From NCBI GenBank assembly GCA_947302065.1, contig CAMYUO010000015.1:1-12416 (forward strand): a stretch of DNA of 12,416 nucleotides. The letters run 5' to 3'. Positions 6,514 through 12,416 of the stretch are shown piece by piece. A program made the position numbers and the translations under genes. This DNA is from an uncultured Clostridia bacterium. Lineage in GTDB: Bacteria > Bacillota > Clostridia > Oscillospirales > Ruminococcaceae. The notes beneath the pieces are model-generated. The model ran no database searches. It saw nothing but the letters and a program-made list of their open reading frames with translations, and was not told the origin of the DNA. Position 1 is the stretch's first letter; the number at the start of each line of letters is the position of its first letter.

Positions 6514-7059
6514 TCAGGCAACGTCAAAGATCCTGATATTCTCGTTCGGTACAGACACCTCTGAAAGCAGGATATCCTTTATTTTCGCTGCCTCGGTCGC
6601 CATAAGGCCGTCTTTGGTGCCCGTCTTGACAACAATGTTGGCAGAAGTACCGTCAAGATAGACCACGCAGTCCTTAAAGCCTGCTGCTTTGACGAGGCTC
6701 TCTATCTTGGATTCCGTCTCCATAAGCCCTGTCATCGACTGTGCCTGCATAGATGCGGCTTTCTTCTCGTCTTCGGTAGCATCTCCCCCGCCGATTATCG
6801 ACTTGAGTGTCTGAACAGCGGTATCCCTTGAGGTAGATCTTTCAAGTCTTGCCTGTGCAAAGTAATCAGCATCGCTGTCCTTGCTGACAAGCTGGGATTC
6901 GCCGTAGTTTACAGACTGATTCTTGACGACATCTGTTGGCTTGATATTACCGCCCGTGGCAGAATAAGCGTAGTTTATGTAGATCGCCAATCCAAGAATA
7001 AGCGTCATGCCCGCAAGGATTATCTGCTTTTTACCGATGATCAATGATGGTTTTTTCAT
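6514..7059 (-). CDS. spoIIIAH: Stage III sporulation protein AH
   Basis: Mother-cell membrane protein whose extracytoplasmic domain binds forespore SpoIIQ across the intermembrane space, forming the channel that sustains sigma-G activity. The product has 181 residues with one N-terminal membrane helix (about 11-32), a linker, and a C-terminal domain of the YscJ/FliF ring-forming type. The family signature DYFAQARLERSTSRD lies at about 65-79, followed by a helical TAVQTLKSII segment and a C-terminal VVYLDGTSANIVVK strand pair. The ATG at 7059 has GAGAGG about nine bases upstream and follows spoIIIAG by 15 bases. It is the last gene of the operon; only a small hairpin without a T-run follows. 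Confidence 0.95.
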   Translation of the reverse strand: MKKPSLIIGKKQIILAGMTLILGLAIYINYAYSATGGNIKPTDVVKNQSVNYGESQLVSKDSDADYFAQARLERSTSRDTAVQTLKSIIGGGDATEDEKKAASMQAQSMTGLMETESKIESLVKAAGFKDCVVYLDGTSANIVVKTGTKDGLMATEAAKIKDILLSEVSVPNENIRIFDVA

Positions 7060-7074
7060 TTTTGGTTACCTCTC

Positions 7075-7626
7075 TTAGTTAGTTTTACCCTCGACACATA
7101 TCTTGCCGTAAGGCAGGTCTAAAGCTGCACTGACAGCTTTGATAACTCTCTCTTTGATAGTGACATTCCCACCTCCCCGGCAGACAACGACGACCCCGTT
7201 GATCTTTGGTCTGAGTGTTTTCGTGACAAGCGCCTGGTTAGAGCCGCTGTCTATCATTACTATCTCACTGCGGTAATGCTCATTTGAGCCGCCGCTGGCA
7301 TATTCCTGTGTTTTGTCGATGTTTTCGGCAAAAACATACTCTGCTGTTCCCTCGACAGAAAGCATAACGCTGCACTCGCCTACTCCGTCTATTTTCTGAA
7401 GTATGTTTTCAAGTTCGGCAGTTACCTTATCCTTGAACTCATCTGCCTGAACATCGGGCTGGGCGTTCTGAGCTGATTTAGCGGTTTCTTTGGCTTTATC
7501 GCTGCTGCCTATGCTTGACAGCGCAATTAGGACTATTCCTATAATGCCTGCTGCAAATATCATCTTAGTGGTCCTGCCCGATGAGGTCAGTTTACCCAGG
7601 CTCTTTCTGATATCTTTAATACTCAA
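7075..7626 (-). CDS. spoIIIAG: Stage III sporulation protein AG
   Basis: Ring-forming component of the SpoIIIA channel, inserted in the mother-cell membrane facing the forespore. The product has 183 residues: a short cytoplasmic start, one membrane helix (about 21-39), an Ala/Asp/Gln-rich linker, then the extracytoplasmic domain with GVGECSVMLSVEG (81-93), a central beta-rich insertion, KINGVVVVCRGGGN (141-154) and AVSAALDLPYGKICV (164-178), all family features. Start: a TTG at 7626, because GAGGG lies nine bases upstream and an in-frame TGA sits just before it; the next ATG would fall at the membrane helix. The TTG overlaps the shifted-frame end of spoIIIAF as TTGA. Confidence 0.94.
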   Translation of the reverse strand: MSIKDIRKSLGKLTSSGRTTKMIFAAGIIGIVLIALSSIGSSDKAKETAKSAQNAQPDVQADEFKDKVTAELENILQKIDGVGECSVMLSVEGTAEYVFAENIDKTQEYASGGSNEHYRSEIVMIDSGSNQALVTKTLRPKINGVVVVCRGGGNVTIKERVIKAVSAALDLPYGKICVEGKTN

Positions 7627-8085
7627 CTTGTTTCACCCTCAATGACTTCGACCTGCGTTTTTGGTAGTTCGCTTAATATGAGTTTGCTTATTTGCTGTTT
7701 ATCCTGATGAGTTGAACAGACCTGTACTTTTGTTATATTCATCTAAATCCAGCGTTATGATAACATCTTTACATTCGATACCGTTTTCGCTCAGTTTCTT
7801 TTGAAAGTATCCCGAAAGCTCTTTTCGGGCATTATCAAATACAAGGCTATTCTCGTAGTCTTTTATGTCTTCATATATCTTTTTGTCGTAACTGACAGTA
7901 TAATCATTGAGTCTGAACTTGAAGTCGCTGTTCATAAACGGCGTTATCACGACCATTACCAGCACAAGCCCAAGAACGAGATCAAGCTGCTTTTTCATCG
8001 TACCCTCGGGTGAGGCTATCTCGAGCATACTGCTTACAACGCCAACGATACAGGCTGAATATATTATGGTTTTTACAGTATCCAT
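7623..8085 (-). CDS. spoIIIAF: Stage III sporulation protein AF, with an apparent frameshift
   Basis: Membrane protein of the SpoIIIA complex. The start is secure: ATG directly after the spoIIIAE stop (TAAATG) with GGAGG just upstream. Two membrane helices (about 5-22 and 34-50) lead to a soluble domain ending EYNKSTGLFNSSG at a stop at 7699, giving only 128 residues. The family's C-terminus appears instead in a second frame: ITKVQVCSTHQDKQQ, then ISKLILSELPKTQVEVIEGE, ending at a TGA (7625-7623) that overlaps the spoIIIAG start as TTGA. The frames must join between a TAG in the second frame (7745-7743) and 7699, most likely near the AAAA at 7728-7731, by gain of one base or loss of two (or eight). 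Repaired length is about 154 residues, against about 206 in B. subtilis. Error, pseudogene and recoding remain open. Confidence 0.87.
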
Positions 8086-9216
8086 TTACCCTCCGAGATT
8101 GAACGCTGTGAGCATCAGAACTGTCGTTGCGACAGTGAAAAAGATCGCATAAGCTATAACGATGCTCATGCCTATGCTCAGAACAGAATTCACACTGCCA
8201 AGCAACCCAGATATCTTTGATCTGCCGAAAAAGTCATTTACACTTTTGGCGAGAAAGATCGCCAGCTTAACTGCGATTATCGAGATGACAGGCTTGGCAA
8301 CGATAATAAACAAAACTATGATACCGATGCTGCCGACAGTTGAGCGGATCACCCCAAGGCTGCCTTTCACTGTCGAATATGCTTCAGATACAGAATTGCC
8401 TATCACAGGGATAAACCTTGATGCGGCAAACTTCAAGGCTTTTGATGATACATTGTCCGCCGCTGCTCCCGTAAGACCCTGTATAGACATAAGTCCCGTA
8501 AAAACAGTCATTATAAGTCCTAGACCCACTATCACAAACTTTTTGATGCTGCCGGCAACATCGGTAAAATTCAGCCGCGGATTTATAGTGGAGACAAGAG
8601 TGACTGCAAGCACGATACTCAGAAAAGGCAAAAGCACTTTAGATGCGATAACGCCCATCACTTCACAGACAAACAGCATTATCGCAAGATAACCGTTCGA
8701 GCCTATGACATTGCCGCCTGCTGCGGTTATGCCCGAAAACACAGGCAGATATGCAGAAAGATATGTATTGACAGAGCTTATCGAGTTCTGAACAGATACA
8801 AAGCTATCCCTTACGGTATCCGTCATTATAGTGACGGTGCATATCAAGCAGACAAGCTCAAAGACCCGTGAGACAGAATCGTCATTCGCCGAGGCGGACC
8901 TTATCATAACGCTGAGAAGCGTGACCGCAACGAGCTTTGCAAGCATAACAAACGGCGATCTTAGACTTTCACGAAAATATTCCCATGCTTTTTCAAACAG
9001 ACCTTTCGGTTCGATATTGCCGACAGATTTGGGTGAAGAAACGCTTAATCCGCTTGAATCAAGGGCTTTCCTGACGTCTTCGGATGTGCTGCCATCAAGC
9101 TTTTTCTCAATGCTTTTTGTTATGCTCTCGGCTGACCGTTCGCTCTGAGCACAGACAGTCGGTGCGGCAAATATGAAAATCACAATAAGCAATGCAAAAG
9201 CGACAATTCTTTTCAT
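8086..9216 (-). CDS. spoIIIAE: Stage III sporulation protein AE
   Basis: Polytopic membrane protein of the SpoIIIA complex and its largest integral subunit. The 376 residues begin with a signal peptide (MKRIVAFALLIVIFIFAAPTVCA, likely cut near residue 23, before QSERSAES), described here by position only as residues 1-23. A hydrophilic stretch up to about residue 85 follows, then several hydrophobic segments through to the C-terminus, with the conserved-looking SAYLPVFSGITAAGGN near the middle and FIPVIGNSVSEAY after it. Start: ATG at 9216 with AGAGGT a few bases upstream. The stop abuts the spoIIIAF start with no gap, and spoIIIAD ends 11 bases before it. Slightly shorter than the B. subtilis protein (about 399). 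Confidence 0.95.
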   Translation of the reverse strand: MKRIVAFALLIVIFIFAAPTVCAQSERSAESITKSIEKKLDGSTSEDVRKALDSSGLSVSSPKSVGNIEPKGLFEKAWEYFRESLRSPFVMLAKLVAVTLLSVMIRSASANDDSVSRVFELVCLICTVTIMTDTVRDSFVSVQNSISSVNTYLSAYLPVFSGITAAGGNVIGSNGYLAIMLFVCEVMGVIASKVLLPFLSIVLAVTLVSTINPRLNFTDVAGSIKKFVIVGLGLIMTVFTGLMSIQGLTGAAADNVSSKALKFAASRFIPVIGNSVSEAYSTVKGSLGVIRSTVGSIGIIVLFIIVAKPVISIIAVKLAIFLAKSVNDFFGRSKISGLLGSVNSVLSIGMSIVIAYAIFFTVATTVLMLTAFNLGG

Positions 9217-9227
9217 AACGACCTCTA

Positions 9228-9614
9228 TCAGATGATAAGACTTTTAACGATCTCTGCAAAGGCTTTGAACAACGGCAGCGAGATGACCAGAACGGCTATC
9301 CTGCCTGCAAGCAGCACCTGCGATGATATTGCATTCTCGCCGCAATCCTTGCAGTAATCTGAAGCAAACTGCGTCAGATACGTAACGCCGAGACTTTTGA
9401 AAATGATACGCATGTACATATTATCTATCTTCGCCGTTTCAAACAGCGAGCTTATGGTCGAAACGATCTGGGATACAAAACCGATCGTCGAGAGCAGCAG
9501 AACTGCCGTGACCACAAGCGTTAGGATCAGTTTTATCTGCCTGCTGTCATTTTCAAGAGCCTTGCAGGCGAGCACAGATGCGATGCAGAAACCGCAGACG
9601 GTCAGTATATTCAT
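9228..9614 (-). CDS. spoIIIAD: Stage III sporulation protein AD
   Basis: Small polytopic membrane protein of the SpoIIIA complex, 128 residues, close to the usual size. It shows hydrophobic segments near residues 2-16, 27-50, about 70-85 and 100-125, with ILTVCGFCIASVL at the start and AGRIAVLVISLPLFKAF near the end. Together with spoIIIAC it belongs to a related pair of small membrane proteins (Pfam SpoIIIAC/AD family). Its ATG shares one base with the spoIIIAC stop (TGATG). No strong ribosome binding site is visible, so translation is probably coupled to spoIIIAC. Confidence 0.93.
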   Translation of the reverse strand: MNILTVCGFCIASVLACKALENDSRQIKLILTLVVTAVLLLSTIGFVSQIVSTISSLFETAKIDNMYMRIIFKSLGVTYLTQFASDYCKDCGENAISSQVLLAGRIAVLVISLPLFKAFAEIVKSLII

Positions 9615-9811
9615 CAGCCCAGCCCAAAGACCTTTTTGATGGTGTCAAACAGGCTGCCTATCTGGTTGACGATCATAAACAACACCACGATCAGTCCTGC
9701 AAGTGTCGTCATCATTGCCTGCTCGTCCCGTTCCGCACGCTTGAGCAGCAGATTGAGCACGGCAACTATTATGCCGATAGCAGCGATCTTGAAAATGAGG
9801 TCGATATCCAT
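9614..9811 (-). CDS. spoIIIAC: Stage III sporulation protein AC
   Basis: Very small membrane protein of the SpoIIIA complex with two hydrophobic helices (about residues 6-24 and 35-50) joined by a charged loop KRAERDEQA; it ends FDTIKKVFGLG. The N-terminus MDIDLIFKIAAIGI resembles the B. subtilis protein. I chose the ATG at 9811 (65 residues), with AAGGA ten bases upstream. Upstream in-frame TTG codons at 9820 and 9814 would add three or one residues, and the first lies too close to the ribosome binding site. It starts 14 bases after spoIIIAB and overlaps spoIIIAD by one base. Confidence 0.92.
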   Translation of the reverse strand: MDIDLIFKIAAIGIIVAVLNLLLKRAERDEQAMMTTLAGLIVVLFMIVNQIGSLFDTIKKVFGLG

Positions 9812-9825
9812 CAATGTCAATTCCT

Positions 9826-10320
9826 TTAAATCATAAGTATTGCGGCGAGCACCCCGCCCAAAGTCCCGAAGGTGCGGGATATGCCTGCTTTCTGTCTGTA
9901 TTTGTCCGACAAGGCGGCAATGCTCTCGCTTTCCTGCGCAGCAGCAAGCCGGGCATATGATATCTGCCCGCCAATATCGGTAGTACCGAGCTTTTCAAAA
10001 AAGCATCGCAGATTTGAAAGCGAGCTTTCTTCAAGAGCTACGTCCCAATCATCTATGGCGCTGAGGACTGCTTGTCTTATTTCTATTTCATCGCAGCCGA
10101 GGTTGAGAAAACAAAACTCTGCAAACTCGCCGCTTTGCGCAAGATGCGAGACTATCTCGGCGAAAGTTGGCATTGAATATTCAAGAAGGACAGCTATCTC
10201 GTTATAAAGCCTTAAAAGCTTGCGATGCAATAATAGCCTGCGAGTGTACATTCGTGAGACGGACAGTCCGCAAAGAGTTCCCGAGACAATAACGAACAGA
10301 CTTCCCAAAAGTTTCAGCAC
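9826..10320 (-). CDS. spoIIIAB: Stage III sporulation protein AB
   Basis: Subunit of the SpoIIIA complex, 164 residues. An N-terminal membrane helix (about 1-20, MLKLLGSLFVIVSGTLCG) is followed by a helical soluble domain with RLYNEIAVLLEYSMPTFAEI and LGTTDIGGQISYARL, and a C-terminal hydrophobic helix (GTLGGVLAAILMI). Its helical domain resembles GspF/T2SS-type membrane proteins, so it is thought to act as partner of the SpoIIIAA ATPase. The start is a GTG overlapping the spoIIIAA stop by seven bases, with GGAGG ten bases upstream inside the spoIIIAA coding end. Length is near the B. subtilis value (about 171). Confidence 0.94.
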   Translation of the reverse strand: MLKLLGSLFVIVSGTLCGLSVSRMYTRRLLLHRKLLRLYNEIAVLLEYSMPTFAEIVSHLAQSGEFAEFCFLNLGCDEIEIRQAVLSAIDDWDVALEESSLSNLRCFFEKLGTTDIGGQISYARLAAAQESESIAALSDKYRQKAGISRTFGTLGGVLAAILMI

Positions 10321-11267
10321 AACGCCACCGCCTCCGGTCTTTTTGATAGGTTCGTCTTATCAATGATCCTGCCGCAGTTTCTGCCTGTGCCGAGCTGGAC
10401 TATGCTGTCAAACGCACCAAGCTTTATGAGCTTTCTGATGACAGGCTTTTTGCAGACATCTTTAATGCTTGCGCTGTGACAGGTGGCGACCAGCTTTACT
10501 CCGCTGTTCACAGCATATTCAAGTGCTTTGAAGTCATCACGGCTGCCTATCTCATCGCAGATAAGATACACGGGCGACATCACCCTTACGGCAGTCATTA
10601 TCCCTTCAAATCGGTTATATGATGTGAAAACATCGGTCTTTGCGCCGATATCATTCTGCGGCTCAGCGGCGAAAACAGAGGCTATCTCATTTCTCTCGTC
10701 GATAAGGCTGACGGTATATATGTCACCGAGACGGCGTGTCAGGTCACGCAGAAGCGTGGTCTTGCCGCTTGACGGCGGACCTGCGATAAGCAGGTTGTGA
10801 GCTGATGAGAACATGCTTTCAAAAAGCTCGTCTGCACAGCCGATAATCTCACGGCTGATACGAATGTTGATGCAGGAGATGTCCTTGACGTTTCCGACGC
10901 AAAAGCTGTTGTTCGGGTCGAGCACGGCAGAGCCGCAAAAGCCTATCCTGCTGCCGCCAGAGATGGTCACATAACCTGCGGTTATCTCACGCCCGAAGCT
11001 GTGTACCGAGTTTTTCAGCGCACGCTGATAGGTAAATCGGATATCCTGCGAAGTCACATCTACGGCGTTTTGCGCAGACAGCATTAGCGTACCGCACGAT
11101 GAAAGAAAGTATTCCTTTGACTTTGCAGTGACAGTCAGTTTTCTGCCGAGGCGAAGCCTTATCTCCTGCAGGCTGCAAAGCTCACTTTCAGGGATATTCA
11201 GCACTGCCGAAAGAACAGGCGGCGAAAGATAATCAAAAATCTGTTCTATCTTACTTATTTCTTTCAT
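10314..11267 (-). CDS. spoIIIAA: Stage III sporulation protein AA, secretion-type ATPase
   Basis: Cytoplasmic ATPase of the SpoIIIA channel, related to type II/IV secretion ATPases; ATP hydrolysis by this subunit is required for sigma-G activity in B. subtilis. The 317 residues show an N-terminal domain with LQEIRLRLGRKL (33-44), the conserved TISGGSRIGFCG (101-112), INIRISRE, the Walker A loop GPPSSGKTT (163-171), LIDERNEI (188-195), a Walker-B-like YLICDEIG (234-241), and ATCHS (261-265). ATG at 11267 has a very strong ribosome binding site, GGAGGTG, seven bases upstream. First gene of the eight-gene operon, transcribed from the sigma-E-type promoter just upstream. Confidence 0.96.
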   Translation of the reverse strand: MKEISKIEQIFDYLSPPVLSAVLNIPESELCSLQEIRLRLGRKLTVTAKSKEYFLSSCGTLMLSAQNAVDVTSQDIRFTYQRALKNSVHSFGREITAGYVTISGGSRIGFCGSAVLDPNNSFCVGNVKDISCINIRISREIIGCADELFESMFSSAHNLLIAGPPSSGKTTLLRDLTRRLGDIYTVSLIDERNEIASVFAAEPQNDIGAKTDVFTSYNRFEGIMTAVRVMSPVYLICDEIGSRDDFKALEYAVNSGVKLVATCHSASIKDVCKKPVIRKLIKLGAFDSIVQLGTGRNCGRIIDKTNLSKRPEAVALC

Positions 11268-11284
11268 CTGCTCACCTCCGCAGC

Positions 11285-11294
11285 ACTTGTCCTA
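11285..11294 (-). promoter_or_regulatory. Candidate SpoIIID box over the spoIIIA start site
   Basis: The minus strand reads TAGGACAAGT, which fits the B. subtilis SpoIIID consensus WWRRACARNY at every position. It lies immediately downstream of the -10 element and covers the expected start site (about 11292), where binding would repress. SpoIIID is reported to repress spoIIIA in B. subtilis. A match of this degeneracy occurs by chance about once in 4,000 positions per strand. Confidence 0.45.
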
Positions 11295-11298
11295 TTTG

Positions 11299-11325
11299 AT
11301 TGTATGTGTGCATATGCCGAAGTAT
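11299..11325 (-). promoter_or_regulatory. Sigma-E-dependent promoter of the spoIIIA operon
   Basis: The minus strand has ATA (11325-11323), exactly 16 bases, then CATACAAT (11306-11299), a full match to the sigma-E -10 consensus and the core -35. Start would be near 11292, leaving about 25 bases of leader before the spoIIIAA ATG. Sigma-E control of spoIIIA is established in B. subtilis and fits mother-cell expression after engulfment begins. Confidence 0.8.
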
Positions 11326-11364
11326 TCTTGATAAGCAAAATGTTGACTTTTTTATGTTTCGCTC

Positions 11365-11393
11365 TTGCATTAGCGGCGGTAATATGTTATAAT
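11365..11393 (+). promoter_or_regulatory. Sigma-A-type promoter of the moxR operon
   Basis: TTGCAT (11365-11370), 17 bases, then TATAAT (11388-11393) preceded by TGT as an extended -10. The start would be near 11400, about 30 bases before the moxR ATG. The ribosome binding site is AGAGGAG. A better-looking TTGACT at 11343 is 39 bases from the -10 and cannot pair with it. Confidence 0.65.
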
Positions 11394-11400
11394 AAAAAAG

Positions 11401-11415
11401 TATATTTTAAATATA
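11401..11415. repeat. Inverted repeat in the moxR leader
   Basis: TATATTT and AAATATA are perfect inverted arms of seven bases around one central T, at the expected moxR transcription start. It has the shape of an operator, but it is entirely A/T in an A/T-rich leader, so chance is a real possibility. Confidence 0.3.
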
Positions 11416-11430
11416 GAGGAGAAACAAATT

Positions 11431-12399
11431 ATGGCTTACGAACTTAACAGTGAACAGAAAAGAGTTCTTGCATTTTCGCAGAACGTCATCAATGAGGTAA
11501 GAAAGGTCATCATCGGAAAAGACGAGATAATCGTCAAGGTACTGCTTTCTATTCTCTCTGGCGGTCATGTGCTTATCGAGGATATCCCGGGTGTCGGCAA
11601 GACGACACTTGCGATAGCTCTTTCAAAGGCACTTTCTCTTGACTATAAGAGAATGCAGTTCACGCCTGACGTTCTGCCTTCGGACGTGACAGGTTTTTCC
11701 GTGCTTGATAAGCAGACACACGAGTTCAGATACAAAGAAGGCGCTGCAATGACTAACCTGTTCCTTGCAGACGAGATAAACAGAACATCTTCAAAGACGC
11801 AGTCTGCTCTGCTTGAAGTAATGGAAGAGGGCAAAGTAACCGTCGATGGCGTTACTCACAAAGTGCCTGACCCGTATATAGTAATTGCAACACAGAACCC
11901 GATGGGCTCTATCGGAACACAGAATCTGCCCGAATCGCAGCTCGACAGATTCCTTGTAAGGCTGACGATGGGCTATCCTGCATTTGACAGCGAGATAAAT
12001 ATGCTCAAATCAAAGAACACCAATGTTTCTACCGATATGGTGCAGGGCGTTGCGACCAAGGAAGAGATAGTTATGGCTAAAAAGACCGTTGAGGACATCT
12101 ATGTAGCCGACGAAGTGCTTTCATATATCGCTGCGCTTGCAAATGCAACAAGAAACAACGGATACATCAAGCTTGGTCTTTCTCCGAGAGGTTCTATCGC
12201 TCTGCTGAGGATATGCAAGGCAACAGCACTGCTCAAAGGCAGAGATTATGTTATCCCTGATGATGTGCTCTACTGCTTTGACGATGTAGTAAGACACAGA
12301 CTCGTTTTTGAATCAAAAGCCAAGCTCGGCGGCGCAACACCGCAGCAGATCCTGCAAAACGTTATCTCTACAGTTCAGGTACCAAGGATAAACAGTTAA
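11431..12399 (+). CDS. MoxR family AAA+ ATPase
   Basis: Cytoplasmic AAA+ ATPase of the MoxR group, thought to act as a chaperone or assembly factor, usually with a DUF58 protein and sometimes VWA-domain or transglutaminase-like partners. The 322 residues show Walker A PGVGKTT (53-59), QFTPDVLPSDVTG (76-88, MoxR hallmark), Walker B LFLADEINR (110-118), sensor 1 IATQNP (152-157), the Arg-finger region LPESQLDRF (166-174) and sensor 2 SPRG (251-254), so the ATPase should be active. Translation starts at an ATG preceded by AGAGGAG. It is transcribed away from spoIIIA from its own sigma-A-type promoter. The client is unknown. An ATG 13 bases after the stop begins the next gene. Confidence 0.95.
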   Translation: MAYELNSEQKRVLAFSQNVINEVRKVIIGKDEIIVKVLLSILSGGHVLIEDIPGVGKTTLAIALSKALSLDYKRMQFTPDVLPSDVTGFSVLDKQTHEFRYKEGAAMTNLFLADEINRTSSKTQSALLEVMEEGKVTVDGVTHKVPDPYIVIATQNPMGSIGTQNLPESQLDRFLVRLTMGYPAFDSEINMLKSKNTNVSTDMVQGVATKEEIVMAKKTVEDIYVADEVLSYIAALANATRNNGYIKLGLSPRGSIALLRICKATALLKGRDYVIPDDVLYCFDDVVRHRLVFESKAKLGGATPQQILQNVISTVQVPRINS

Positions 12400-12412
12400 G
12401 AGAGGAAACAGG

Positions 12413-12416
12413 ATGA
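12413..12416 (+). CDS. Start of the next gene, cut by the window edge
   Basis: Only ATGA is visible, preceded by GAGAGG about seven bases upstream, which is a good ribosome binding site. The 13-base gap after moxR implies the same operon. From usual moxR neighbourhoods a DUF58 protein is the most likely product, but no coding sequence is available to test this. Confidence 0.4.

Noticed and set aside
7726..7737. Programmed frameshift signal in spoIIIAF
   Set aside because: The AACAAAAG run is short, the needed change is +1 or -2, and no classic slippery site, stop-shift motif or downstream pseudoknot was seen; error or mutation is simpler.
8162..8692. Plus-strand open frame of 176 codons within spoIIIAE
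   Set aside because: Mirror of the membrane-helix codons of spoIIIAE on the opposite strand; the real gene has start, ribosome binding site and operon context.
11343..11348. TTGACT as a -35 for moxR
   Set aside because: It is 39 bases from the TATAAT, and no -10 lies at 16-18 bases.
1..12416. Mobile elements, CRISPR, tRNA/rRNA, phage or defence genes
   Set aside because: No repeats of the right form, no transposase or nuclease families beyond exonuclease VII, and almost the whole window is packed conserved genes.

Overview
The window looks like a chromosomal segment of an endospore-forming (or formerly spore-forming) member of the Clostridia, probably from the Ruminococcus/Oscillospiraceae side. 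This rests on the complete spoIIIAA-AH gene order, a good match to a sigma-E promoter, strong GGAGG-type ribosome binding sites, moderate G+C, and the gene order asp23-nusB-(Kae1-like)-xseA-xseB-ispA-dxs-tlyA that is common in that class. The genus is inference. I see no mobile element, CRISPR array, RNA gene or defence system.

Layout. Positions 1-6289 (minus strand) hold a tightly packed housekeeping operon, read from right to left: asp23 (yqhY-type), nusB, a TsaD/Kae1-like ASKHA protein, xseA, xseB, ispA, dxs, and the start of tlyA, which runs off the left edge. Most junctions overlap or abut. It has its own sigma-A-type promoter (about 6390-6418), phased A-tracts upstream, and a leader of about 94 nt that can fold. 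Positions 6514-11267 (minus strand) hold the eight-gene spoIIIA operon, which builds the mother-cell half of the SpoIIIA-SpoIIQ channel between mother cell and forespore. It is driven by a sigma-E-type promoter (ATA-N16-CATACAAT, 11299-11325) with a SpoIIID-like box over the start site. From 11431 a divergent operon begins with a MoxR AAA+ ATPase; the next gene's ribosome binding site and ATGA are the last bases of the window.

The most notable observation is two apparent frameshifts in otherwise conserved genes. The Kae1-like gene has lost one base at codon 12 (about 5407-5409), which separates the N-terminal ASKHA phosphate loop from the rest. spoIIIAF changes frame near 7726-7743, so its conserved C-terminus lies in another frame and ends in a four-base TTGA overlap with the spoIIIAG start. 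Either the assembly carries indel errors or two genes are really damaged.

Compared with what I recall of Bacillus subtilis (spoIIIAA-AH, accB, accC, yqhY, nusB, folD, xseA, xseB, ispA, dxs, tlyA), the block lacks accBC between spoIIIAH and asp23, and has the Kae1-like gene where folD would be. I do not find a wholly new system here. The value lies in the frameshifts, the regulatory signals and the altered synteny.
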